Of a DNA stretch of 64,000 nt, positions 11,323 to 22,011 are shown piece after piece; the stretch's first letter is position 1; each line of letters starts with the position of its first letter. The translations under genes were made by a program, and so were the position numbers. A model generated the notes under the pieces. It worked only from the letters and a program-made list of their open reading frames with translations. It had not been told where the DNA came from and searched no databases. The DNA comes from Cryphonectria parasitica EP155 (lineage: Eukaryota > Ascomycota > Sordariomycetes > Diaporthales > Cryphonectriaceae), in assembly GCF_011745365.1 (NCBI RefSeq), contig NW_024468916.1, positions 2,339,630 through 2,403,629 on the forward strand, written 5' to 3'.

Positions 11323-12714
11323 ATGGCTCCTCGTGTGCGATTCGAGACGGAACCGTTGCTGAGAGTGGTCTCCCCCATACCATACGAGGATGATATTACG
11401 AGCAGTGCCGCACAGAGCACAGGAGTGCAAAGGGAACTCCCTATTGGAGAAGAGGAGTCGACCAACAGTCATGGCTTCCTCTTCAAATTCTCAGCTACTT
11501 TGCTCTCCTTCTTCGTGATGGGGCTAATCATCTCGACACCCGGCGTCATTCTTCCGCACCTCGAGGCGTACTTTCACCTCAACGACATCCAAGCTTCCCT
11601 GATCTTCCTTGCGGGTCCTGTTGGATATCTCGTCGGAGCACGGCTCAATGCTCCGATCCACCGACGTCTGGGCCAGAGAGGCATTGCAACCATCGCGCCA
11701 ATTTGTCAGATCATCTTCACAGGGACGGTCGCGACGTTTCACCGCCCAGAGATGGGTGGATTCCAGCTGTTCCTGCTGACGACGGCGATTGGCCAGGTCG
11801 GCACTGGACTTCTTGACGGCTCATGGTGCGCCTGGGCGGGCGGCCTAGGAGGGCACAGGACCAACACCGTTCAAGGCCTTCTTCACGGGAGTTTCTCTCT
11901 CGGTGCTGGACTGGGACCTTTCCTGGCCGGGACCATGTTCTCTGTCGCGAAAACGCCATGGTGGTCCTGGTACTACGTCCTTCTCGGGGCCGTCGTGTGC
12001 CAGGGCCTCGTCCTGTGTTTGGCTTTCCGCCTCGAGGACAGCACGCGATACCACAACGACCTCGACCAGCCTCTGGAACCGGCGCGACCAAAGGGCATCT
12101 TCCGATACCCCGTGCTGTGGACGTGTGCAGCCTACTTTCTCGCCTACGTCGGCACAGAGGGAGCCATCTCAGGATGGATCGTGACCTTCATGCTCCGCGC
12201 CCGCGCCGCATCCACCTTCCTCGCCAGCCTCTCTTCCTCGTGCTTCTGGATCGGCATGTCAGCCGGCCGCCTCCTCCTGGGCACCGTGACGGACCAGCTC
12301 GGCGTGCGCAGCGCCACCGCCGGCTACCTGCTGCTCGCCGTCCTCGCTCAGATCCTCCTGGCGGTTGTGAACTCGGCTCCCGTCTCGGTGGCAGCCGTCG
12401 CCGCCGTTGGCTTCTTTCTCGGCCCCATCTTTCCGTCAGGAATCGTCATGGTGGCCCGCCTGCTCCCCAAGGAGCTGCACGTGGCGGCCGTCTCGTTTGT
12501 CTGCTCAGTGGGACAAGTTGGGGCGGCGGTGCTGCCGTTTGCGCTGGGGTCACTTGCCCAGTGGCTTGGGATTCGGGTCTTTCAGGTGTTTATCCTGGCG
12601 ATGCTCATGGCGGCGTTGCTTCTCTGGTGGATGTTCCCGGATGTTGACCGACGTTCCAAGGCCGTGCGTGGCTGCGATCATGTTGGCTCGAGGGATGAAA
12701 CATCGTCTCATTGA
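11323..12714 (+). CDS. MFS transporter, 12-TM, single exon
   Basis: An intronless frame encodes 463 residues from the ATG at 11323, with a polar 50-residue N-terminus. The body has about twelve hydrophobic segments, among them LLSFFVMGLIISTPGVILP, LIFLAGPVGYLVGARL, and WSWYYVLLGAVVCQGLVLC before a central charged loop. The pattern, including GLLDGSWCAWAGGL and the long segment 7-12 half, resembles fungal MFS proteins of the FucP/FHS-like and BSC6-like group. Substrate is unknown. The gene lies 640 bp downstream of the polygalacturonase on the same strand, so uptake of a pectin breakdown product is possible, but nothing in the sequence shows it. No truncation is seen. Confidence 0.88.
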   Translation: MAPRVRFETEPLLRVVSPIPYEDDITSSAAQSTGVQRELPIGEEESTNSHGFLFKFSATLLSFFVMGLIISTPGVILPHLEAYFHLNDIQASLIFLAGPVGYLVGARLNAPIHRRLGQRGIATIAPICQIIFTGTVATFHRPEMGGFQLFLLTTAIGQVGTGLLDGSWCAWAGGLGGHRTNTVQGLLHGSFSLGAGLGPFLAGTMFSVAKTPWWSWYYVLLGAVVCQGLVLCLAFRLEDSTRYHNDLDQPLEPARPKGIFRYPVLWTCAAYFLAYVGTEGAISGWIVTFMLRARAASTFLASLSSSCFWIGMSAGRLLLGTVTDQLGVRSATAGYLLLAVLAQILLAVVNSAPVSVAAVAAVGFFLGPIFPSGIVMVARLLPKELHVAAVSFVCSVGQVGAAVLPFALGSLAQWLGIRVFQVFILAMLMAALLLWWMFPDVDRRSKAVRGCDHVGSRDETSSH

Positions 12715-14632
12715 TTCCCCCCACCCCTCTCCTCCATTCTTGGGATGGGAACGTATAATGAAAGCATTGTTTTTGTTTTGATAAGGGCCTGGGTTTCTGA
12801 CCGGCAATGTGCGAGATGCGCAGACTCGCAGATCAGCCAGTACTTGCTGCTGTTGTATTATGTCGCACAGAGGCGGTGTACTGTTTGTATTTCCTCTGTT
12901 AAAACCCGAGCCAGAATATAGAGTTACGTAGCTACAGAGGGGAAAAGGAACAAGGGGGGAAAAAAAGGTTGCAATAATCTGATCTTGTGTTGCGACCCTT
13001 TTGATGCAATCAATGTATCCTGCGTCATTTGGCTGAAGTGACTGCTAGGGAAATGGGTTTCAAATTCCAGGCGATGATATCAGCGGTCAATGCCTTTTTG
13101 GGTCATATTTTTCCTTCTTCTTCTGTGCTCTGAGAGACAAAGGAGAAAAACCGGGGTAAATAGGCCAAGCTGGCAAATAGTGGTGGTCATCTGCGGACAG
13201 CATAAGGAAGAGGTAATTACGCAATGGCATGAATGATCGCCGCTCAAATCGCCCGCAGATCTGAGGTTTCTAACCCGGTCATTGGATCTGTACCATAGCA
13301 AAGGCTGGTGGAGGATGAGCGTGTATGTTCTGGATATAATTATGGACCGTGACGTTAGATCTTACAGTACGCACAACAGAATCCTCAAGGCTGCTTGAAA
13401 ATGTCTCGTCCAAAGCATACATGTAGGTGTGTGTGTGTGTGTGTGTGTACATATGTACTGTCGTGTATACATTTGCCCCCCAACTATAACGAAAGATCGG
13501 CATTCAGTCTCTCTGCAAGTTTCAGCAAGACGGCAGGGCGGGAACGGCAACAGGTTCCGAGATGGCGTGGGCACCTACGGTAGATGCAAGTGTCCGTCCC
13601 CATAGGGCTGATACTACTAAAACGGCAAGTTACGTGGATTTATACGACATATTGCTAGCTTTCCAACTGCTCAAGTACGTTCCACTCTCTTGATTTTTGA
13701 CAGCAGTCAACGTCAGAACTAGCTTGGCCTCGGGATTATCCACAACGTTGACTGTAGTTCATCCTAACACGTTTTGGCAGCTGGGCAACTCTTCTTTTTT
13801 GTCTGTAAAATCAAAACAGTACAGGATGGAGACGGCGTCAAGACGCTGTATAGTGTCCACGTACATTTTGTGGGTCATATGTTTCAAGTGCCCTTCCAAC
13901 ATGGCCAGTTACTGTACCGTTGTAGGTTTGGGCCCCTCTCGCCTCCTCTCCAAAGACAGCTTCTCCCCTGGCCCATGCAGCACATCTCAGCTTGGCCCCC
14001 CTGAAGGTGGGCTGCTTCTCTGGAGAGCTCGGCCAATCTATTGCTACAGCTGCTCAGCTTGGCATTCTTCGATGGTGGAACCTTTTTATTTTGGCGTTTA
14101 GAAGGAAGAGTTCAAGATCCGGGTCCTCCGCTGCTGCGACTCAAGAGTTCAGATTCTCTCTTTCTCGCTCTTGTTCATCTGCCGTTAACTTTATAAATTT
14201 ACAGTACACGCACACACTCACAGACACACACACCATTCTGCGTCGAGAGACTCTTCCAATTTCTTCGGTATTCAAGTTTCATCATCATCAACAAGAGAGA
14301 GAGACGAGTTAGACACACCTGCAGCGCCTCACGGAGGTTTTATCTGAACATCTCCACGTCGGAAAGTTTCACCCCTGAACCTAACTAGCAGTGTCTAGTC
14401 AATCACCTGTGCGGCCCACGCCACTAAGGATTGCCTATCAATACCCTCAGACATCTTCCTCTGTTTTTGCTTCATTTTGTCAGCGATAGTAGATTTCAGG
14501 AGAACAAGAAGATACATCCTTTCGTTTATTGATTGGGGTTGAGGAGGGAAACCATCGCACGCCGAGATGACCAGCAGAGACGTCTCGTAATTATCAACAT
14601 TCAAATCCTCCTTCCCTCCCCCTCCGCCCGCC
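12715..14632. other. Intergenic region with a GT microsatellite
   Basis: No gene is recognised in 1.9 kb. A (GT)n microsatellite lies at about 13427-13448. The right end is the leader and promoter region of the GH125 gene, with CA-rich words around 14206-14232. Confidence 0.5.
13427..13448. repeat. (GT)n microsatellite
   Basis: About eleven GT units in a row in intergenic DNA. Confidence 0.9.
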
Positions 14633-16877
14633 ATGAAGAGAGTCAGGATCCAGTCCGCCCATGGCATCCTCATTCCCGGCGGCCTGGCCAACTCCCCAAG
14701 GCGCGCCATGTGGAGGTCCCGCCAGCAGACCCTGACGACCTTCGTGGCGGCTCTGGTCCTCTACGGCATCCTGTGCACGACCCGGAATCTCCTTCGCGAG
14801 GCGGACATGCTCCCCGAGGTGATGGACGCTGCCACGCCGCCGCCTTTTGTGGTGTACGAAGAGGCCTCGGGAACCGTGGTTTCTGTCTCGACGCACGAGA
14901 ACTGTCCCGAGTATGGACGGTATGCCGCCCAGCGCCATGGGCCGTTTACGGGGGGCCGGTATGATCTGCCGTATCAGAGACCGGCGGACGCGTGCAGGAA
15001 GGTGGTGATTCCTGAGGTCGAGGCGGTGATTGTCGAGATGAACAAGACCATCAAGGATCCGGATCTATTCAGGCTGTTTGAGAACTGTTTTCCGAACACG
15101 CTGGATACGTCTGTCACCTGGACGGGAGTCTCGAACACAAATGTGAACGAAGAGGTGCGTGATGAGAGAAAAACAAGCAAAGACAAAGAGGCACCTACAT
15201 TGTGCTCGATAATGCATGTGCTGTGACTTCTGGGTATGACTGACTCTCTTCTCTCTTCTCTCTTTGCAGTTGACCTTCATCACGACGGGCGATATTCACG
15301 CCATGTGGCTTCGGGACTCGGCCAACCAGCTCCAAAGCTACGTGAGCCTGCTCAAACCACCCCAGCCGCCACAACACTCCTCCAAAGATACCACCACCAC
15401 CACCAACAACAGGCCGTCCTCCTCTTCCTCTTCCTCCTCAAGGCTCGCCTCCCTCTTCCGCGGCGCCATCAACCTCCAGGCCCGCTACATCCTCGCCTCG
15501 CCCCACTGCAACGCCTTTCAACCGCCCGCTGAGGCCGGGATGGCCCCTGGTAATGACGGCAACAAGCATGACCTCGTGTGGCCGCCGTACAGGCACGATG
15601 TGGTCTTTGAGTGCAAATACGAGCTGGACAGCCTGGCTGCGTTCCTGCAGCTGAGCTGGGACTACTTCAGCCGGACCAAAGACACGCGGTTCTTTGTCGA
15701 GGCGAGCAAATCCGGGTTCACCACCAGAACAACAAAAGGAGGAAGGAGAAAGGGCGGCGGAAGGAGGAGGAGCAGTAAGGGTGGAGCGGATGGATGGATG
15801 GATGCCGTGATTACGATTCTGGACACGGTCGAGGAGATGCGCATGCCGACGTACAGCCAGGACGGAAAGGTGCCGGACAGCCCGTACCGTTTCGAGAGGA
15901 CCTCTTCGGTACCGACTGAGACATTGGCCAACCGTGGGAACGGGAGCCCTGTCAAGGGCGGGACGGGTCTGATCCGGAGCGGGTTCAGGCCTAGCGATGA
16001 TGCCACCACGTATCAGTTCTTGATCCCGGCCAACATGATGCTCGTCAAGTATCTCGAGCAGTGTGCAGAGATCATGGCCAAGGTTGAGAAAGAGGAGGAT
16101 CGCCTGGCTACTGTTGCTGCTGCTGCGGCGGCAGAGAGTCAGGGATACCAAGGTGTGCTGACTGCTGAAGAGGAGGAGGAGGAGGAAGGTGACGGCGATG
16201 ACAGCAGCGAGAACAACGACGAGAATGTGACGGAGAGGATGCGTCGTATTGCAAAAGAAATCCGAAAAGGGATTGAGAAGCACGGCAAGATTGTCCATCC
16301 GGATTTTGGCGAGATCCTCGCTTATGAGGTTGATGGTTTTGCATCGAGCAGCGTTATGGTATGTGAGACAGTCCAACCCAAAGTTCTCAACATGTTTTCT
16401 TGGAATTATCTTGGCTAACAACGTAAATTCATTTTCATCTGCTACCAGGACGACGCCAACCTCCCATCTCTTCTCTCTTCCCCCTTGACAGGTTACATCA
16501 CCCGCACCGACCCAATCTACCGCGCCACCCGCAAGTTCATCCTCTCCAACGCCAACCCTTACTATGACCACGGCCCTGTCATCAACGGCACAGGCGGCCC
16601 ACACATCGGGCCCGGCATGGTATGGCCCATGTCCCTGGTCGTCGGCATCATGACGACCGATGACGACGAGGAAATCAAGGATATGCTGTCCCAGATCCTG
16701 TCCTCCACCGCCGGGCTGGGTCTGATCCACGAGAGCGTCAACGTGCACAACCAAGGGATGTGGACGCGGAGCTGGTTCTCGTGGGCGAACGGGCTCTTTG
16801 GCCAGATGATTCTTGACCTGAAGGAGAGGAAGCCACACATCCTTAAGACCAGTTTTCAGGGCGACAAGTCGAAATGA
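14633..16877 (+). CDS. GH125 exo-alpha-1,6-mannosidase, membrane-anchored
   Basis: Three exons (14633-15154, 15270-16358, 16449-16877) give 679 residues. A basic N-terminus is followed by one hydrophobic helix at about 33-50, so it should be a type II membrane or signal-anchored protein. The GH125 core (formerly DUF1237) is clear: GDIHAMWLRDSANQLQSY at about 181-198 with the acid region, WPPYRHDVVFECKYELDS, GFRPSDDATTYQFLIPANMM, and HESVNVHNQGMWTRSWFSWA carrying a conserved Glu near 632. The family removes terminal alpha-1,6-mannose from glycans. Three low-complexity insertions interrupt the core: a Pro/Thr/Ser block after residue 200, a basic Gly/Arg/Lys block (TKGGRRKGGGRRR), and an Ala run followed by a Glu/Asp block. 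Confidence 0.93.
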
Positions 16878-17130
16878 AGACGGCATGAAAGTAGAAACGT
16901 GGGAGCCTCTCACGAATTCTATTGAATTGTTCTCGAAAGAACAAGGAAACAGGGTATCAAAAAATGAAGAAGGAAAAAACACCAGAAGAACGAAACGCGA
17001 AACCAGCCGACAGATTCATCCTCTTCACCAGATCAGAACAGCCCTGCTGTTCCCTTTTCTGTCTCTTAACTGGCGCCCTGAGGAGTACTCTCCTTCCTGG
17101 CCCACCACCACCCCAATCTGGGCGCTCTTA

Positions 17131-17588
17131 TCACGCCGAACAGCTACCGCTCTCAATAGTCTGCGGCGGCGCGATCGTCGCCCCATTATTCGTGCCGACA
17201 ACCGTCAGCTTGACGCCGTTGATGCCCGTGAATGCGCAGTTGCCCGCGCCGACCTGCGTGATGGCGTCGACTGAGATCGGGTTGGCTAATACGTATTCAA
17301 AGCGCGAAAACGTCAGCAGGGGGCTTTCCCTTTTCTTCCCTCTTCTTCTTCTTCCTTTCTCCTTCCTTTCCCCCGAAGTGGGGTTTGATGTGTTAGAAAC
17401 GTACGGATCTGGAATGTACTCCCGTCGAGAGGAGCATTCACTGTGAATGAGGCGCCCGCGCCCTGGAAGGTCAGCTGCGTTGTGGTGCCTGCTGTGGTTG
17501 TTGTATTGGATGTTTGGCGGTGCTCGAGGGTCGGCGCGGCTATTGTGAGGCCGGCGAAAGAGAGCATGAGTGCTAGTAAGAATCCCAT
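17131..17588 (-). CDS. Small secreted protein, candidate effector
   Basis: Two exons on the minus strand (17588-17405, then 17285-17131) encode 112 residues. A signal peptide (MGFLLALMLSFAGLTIA) is followed by APTLEHRQ, a Thr-rich spacer (NTTTTAGTTT), and a compact C-terminal region with ASFTVNAPLDGSTFQI, GAGNCAFTGINGVKL and ESGSCSA. Only two Cys occur in the mature part. I do not recognise a named family, though short secreted proteins of this layout are common in plant-associated ascomycetes. The downstream ATG at 17588 was preferred because the hydrophobic signal starts there. It is convergent with the GH125 gene, with 253 bp between the stops. Confidence 0.75.
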
Positions 17589-18376
17589 CTTTGGGAATAT
17601 CCAGACAGGAGTGGAAAGAAAAAGGAAGAAAGGTGTATATCGTAGATTGGAGTTGACGTAGAGAGTCAAGCCACGAAGTAATGATGTTTTTCTCGTGGAT
17701 TCAGAGTCAAAGCCGTGAATAAATAATTACCTAGCGACTTCAGAGGGTCAACAAAAGTCAGAGAGAGGTACATATAGAAAAGCAATATGAAGCAAGCTCT
17801 TTGATGGCCTCCGTACGGCAAGTAGACACCCGGTGTAAACTTTTTGTTTCCTGTCTCATCCATCGTGAGGCGTGGCGGTGTCCCCTGTGTCGATCGGGCA
17901 TGAAACTCGGGCCTTCGCCAGTTCCCGAGTAGCTTCAAACCATGAAGGAGAGGCCTTTCCCATATTGAATACTCGCGTAGTTCAGAGTTTCCCCCTCCCC
18001 TATTTCAAGGAGGTGTTAAGGGGTGCTCGAGAACATTCAAATCTTGAGCAACCATGCGAAACCTTGCTACCAAGATCATGGTCCGGGAGGTACACCGGCG
18101 TCACTACCAGTCAACGAGCCCACGCGAGATGCAATAAATTTAACGGTGCCCTCACCAAGAGATTACTATTTGTATCATTTAACTCATTCTATTTCATCAA
18201 CCGGATGACTCTGACAAGGTTTGAGGAGGAAGACTCGGCCACGGAGTTGAAAAACTTGTGATGTAGATAGAGTCACTGGCCCATTCCCCCATGCTCCTCC
18301 GAACCTGTCAGGTCCAAACCGCGGCTTATCATCATCTATGCCACCCACACCGGCCGCAACGGGATCATTCTAACTT
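17589..18376. other. Intergenic region upstream of the small secreted protein
   Basis: It contains the promoter of the minus-strand secreted protein and the 3' flank of HUL5. No coding feature is recognised. Confidence 0.45.
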
Positions 18377-21300
18377 TCAGCTCAGATCGAAGCCAGCCCC
18401 AGAGCTGACTGCATACAACAGCTTCTCCCTCAACAGCTGCGCCGAGTCATACGTCGGCAACTTCAGCAAGTTCACGCACGTGCTGGCGCTCGGGAGCCGC
18501 GTGGTATCCCTACCGCCGTCGCGAATGCTGAAACGTGGGCTCAACTGGCTGAATCCAAGCAGAGGCGCACGTGGAGTCGACGTCACGTACTTGAGCACGT
18601 CACGGCGCTGCGAGTCTTCCAGGCTCTGCATGACCTCCCAGAACATCTGAATGGTGGGATGCTCCAGACCCTCATCGCCTGGGTCGTACAGGCCCGAGTA
18701 GACTGTGTTGCGCCGAAGGTCTTCAATGTCGATGTCGGTCGAGTCGCCACCCACAAGCCGCTGCAGCTCAGATTGGTTGAACATGCTGAGCCAGGCGGGT
18801 TCAATGATGGTGCCGAGCCCGGTCAGAAACGCGCGGGTCACCGCGAATGGCTGCGCGACCAGGCGGTGACGAACAACGTAGTTGATATAGAGCAGCTTGT
18901 TCTCATTTGTGACGGCGATTTGGTCACCGTTGGGCAAGAGCTGGCGTGTAGCAATCCGCATGGGCTCGTTCGGTAGGGAGACCTGATCCTCGATAGTGAA
19001 GTCGAGGCCCAGCTCCGAGACGTCTCCTGGATAGTTCTTGAGCCTCATCATACCGTTGTAGAGTTCTTCGTCGAACTCCCTCAGGTCGTTAATGTTGGCT
19101 CGGTAGCTTGCATCTGATGCGGCCGCCGCCCACTTGAGCAAGAAGAAACCAGCAAAAACAACGTCGATGAGGATACCCTCGTAGAGGCACTTGCCAATGA
19201 TCCGCCCAAGAAACTCGTATTGCGCGAGTATGTCCAAGACATCCTCCCTCCAAGCTTCTGAATCGGGCTTTATGCCGGCCTCTCTGAGTTTCTCCTGGCG
19301 CTGATCCAGGGCGCAGGGATTAGGATACAATGCGCTCTTGCTGTTAGCAATGAAGAGGCTGAAGTCGTCGGTAAAGGCCTCCTTGGTGACACTTGTCAGG
19401 AACTCCTTTGTCACGCCGCCACCGTCGATGCCGGCCTCTGGAATGTCGAATTGATCAACGAATGTGATCTGGATTGGCTCTTTGAGCCCATCTTGTAGCT
19501 GGTAGAATTGCGCAAACGCATCTTCAAAGACCTTGCCTCGGCGGACCTTGGCATGGTGCCTCTCCAGCCTGTCTCTGGCTCTGTGGGGATCAAGAAACTC
19601 ATGTAGGACTTGCATCCGCCATTGATCTGCTTCCAGCATGCCATTTCTCCGCCTTGTCTTGTCCACAATAACAAGCTTGCGGAAGACTTTGACCCTGACA
19701 TCAAACGGTATGATGAAGGGCATGTTGCGGAGTATTTCGAGTTTTGGCCCAACAGCAGCAAGCAACCTTTTACGCTGCTCCTTCTTGTGCGCCTCCCTGA
19801 GTCTCTCAATACGGAGGGCTTGTGATGTGTAGCCTGTTGGCAGCCGCCCAAAGCTGTCCTGGTTGTCTTCATCTTCGTCTTCGTCTTCGTCCATGTCCAC
19901 CTCATCCCCATCAAGCCCCTCTTTGCGCAGTTGACGCTGTCTCTCAACTTCCATGACAACGTTGTCCATGAAATTCTGCATGTCAAACCTAGAGGTCATC
20001 AACCAATGCTCTCTGGGTAGGAATTGCCGGCGGGAGTCACGCTCATAGACCATGCGCATGGCTGTCGTGATTGTGCTTCTAAATGTATCAAAGTCAACGC
20101 CAGAAATGACATTGTACGCGCCCTGTGTCTTCCGTTTCTGCGGTGTGTCCTGTGCGGATGGACTGAAAAGTTCGTCCACAGTAGTGTTTGATGTAGCAAA
20201 CTGCATGAGCCTTTCTCCATGTTCTTGAAGCTCGTTTTCATTATAATACAATGTGAAAGCGAGGTTCCTCAGGAATAGTGATAATCCTTTCAGCTCAGTG
20301 AGGGTCAGCATGCATTGCCGCAGTCTTGACGTCGACCCTGTGTGAAATCCTGCAGAGGTCCAAGGATAGGCAAAGTCCTCGTCATCAGTGAGCCTGAGAA
20401 CAAAAACGTATAGTTCGAGGAAGAGCAGTATTGCCCGCCATTCGCGATCCCACAGTGAATCATCTCTGACCACGCTCGACTGTTTGGAGTTTTGACGCTT
20501 GAGCAATGCTAGGGTGTCCCCCTGCTCATCGGACCGTATGAGCGTGAAGATGTTGGTCTCTACCATTGCCTCCCAGAAGAATTTGACCGAGTTTGAATGG
20601 CCCGACTCCAAGGGCACACTGGCCATGTAAAGCTTCATGCGAATATCATCCCCAAGGGCCGGAAAACATCTGATCAAAGTGAGAATGTAGGCTGCTAGAA
20701 GACTACCCTGGTTGTGCTCCTCTAGCGATGAGCCTGCAAAGTTCCTGGGAATTGTTAGTAACAACATGCGCCGTTGACAATTCTGGCTGATGATTCGACT
20801 TACGCGGTGAACTTCTCTAGGATGTTGGAAATCTCATCTCGCTCGACCAGGGATCCGATAGCCTTTTCTATGAAAGGTGGGAGTCGCTTCTTCGATTCCG
20901 TGGATGTATTTGCTGCTGCTGTTGTGGATGGGGTTGCTGATGGCGGGCTGACGTGGTGCCGCTTCAACTCCAGATGCAGACCGGAGAGCTGGATGTACAT
21001 CGCGTTCAAGTAGGAGGAACCGAAAGACATATCCCGCTTCCCGTTACCCAGTGCGATGAAGTGTGCAAGAAGCCACAGCCGGGCGTTGGGCGTCTGGGAG
21101 GATGCCAGCCCTGTTATATAGGCCTCGACAATAGCTGCCGAGACTTTTTCCACGTCGATGCTCTGTGCCAATGCAGCAACATTTGCCTCAAACAGCCGAA
21201 GATCTGGCTGGGTCAAGAAGCTTAGTACAAATGCTGTGGAAGCACGCAAGCTGGAATCCTTTGACAATGGGATCAGAATCGCTTCTTCCAACAGCGCAAG

Positions 21301-22011
21301 ACTTGCTGCGTCCCTAGATTTCCCATTACGGCAATACGATCCAACAACACTGTAGAGAGCATCCAAATTGTCTTGTACAGCCTCATGATTTGACTGCCAG
21401 ATCGATATCAGTGGGATCAGCAATGAGCGCGGTAACTCGTCGTTGCTTGACCTATCATTCTGTCAGCTATGCGAATCGACATTTAAACCTTGTATTTGGG
21501 GCCCAAAACCATAGGTATAGAGATACCTTCTCAAGAGTGCAAGCAATTGTGATGTCAGCCGTCTTATTTGAGATGGTCGTGCCGCCGCAAGTGCGGAGCA
21601 GCCAGAGTCCGCCAGATCCGTAGCGAATCGCTCCAGCCTTGCCTGGTCCTCCGATCGTGAGGGATCAAGAGATGTCACAACCGCAGATAGAGCTTGTGAA
21701 GACCTGGTAGCAGGATCAGAGAAGGAGTTGCCCTCGTAGAGCTTGTCGAGCCACTGGCGTTGCTCGTCTCTCAAGTTCCTCCTAACCCTATGCCCTCGCC
21801 ATGTACGCTGGATTGATTCGACAGCCCTGATCTTTGCTCTCTCTTGCTGACGCTGACGGCGCTCGGCCTGTGCGTCGGCGACTGTCTTGGAGGCATTCGA
21901 GGAGGACGAGGGTGTCCAGGTCGTGGCAGCGAAGGGGTTCAGGTTCCTCTGGCCGCTCATATTGACATTTCGGGGCCGCCGAGAGTTTCCGGAGAAGGTT
22001 GGGAAGGACAT
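18377..22011 (-). CDS. HUL5: Hul5-type HECT E3 ubiquitin ligase
   Basis: Three exons on the minus strand (22011-21527, 21451-20804, 20744-18377) encode 1166 residues. Near the N-terminus an IQ-like motif (AVESIQRTWRGHRVRR) is found, as in UBE3C/Hul5 proteins. A long helical middle region contains an acidic run around DEDEDEDEDNQDSFG. The C-terminal HECT domain of about 350 residues has QDGLKEPIQITFVDQFDIPE, AGIDGGGVTKEFL, FLGRIIGKCLYEGILIDV and the thioester segment LPSASTCVNLLKLPTY with Cys1134; the protein ends GAGFDLS. Hul5 extends ubiquitin chains on proteasome-bound substrates and misfolded proteins. Length and order suit the family. Both introns restore frame precisely. Transcription diverges from PAB1. 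Confidence 0.94.

Noticed and set aside
15438..16982. Antisense open frame of 514 codons over the GH125 gene
   Set aside because: It is the mirror of a GC-biased coding exon. It lacks motifs and spans the GH125 exons and an intron.
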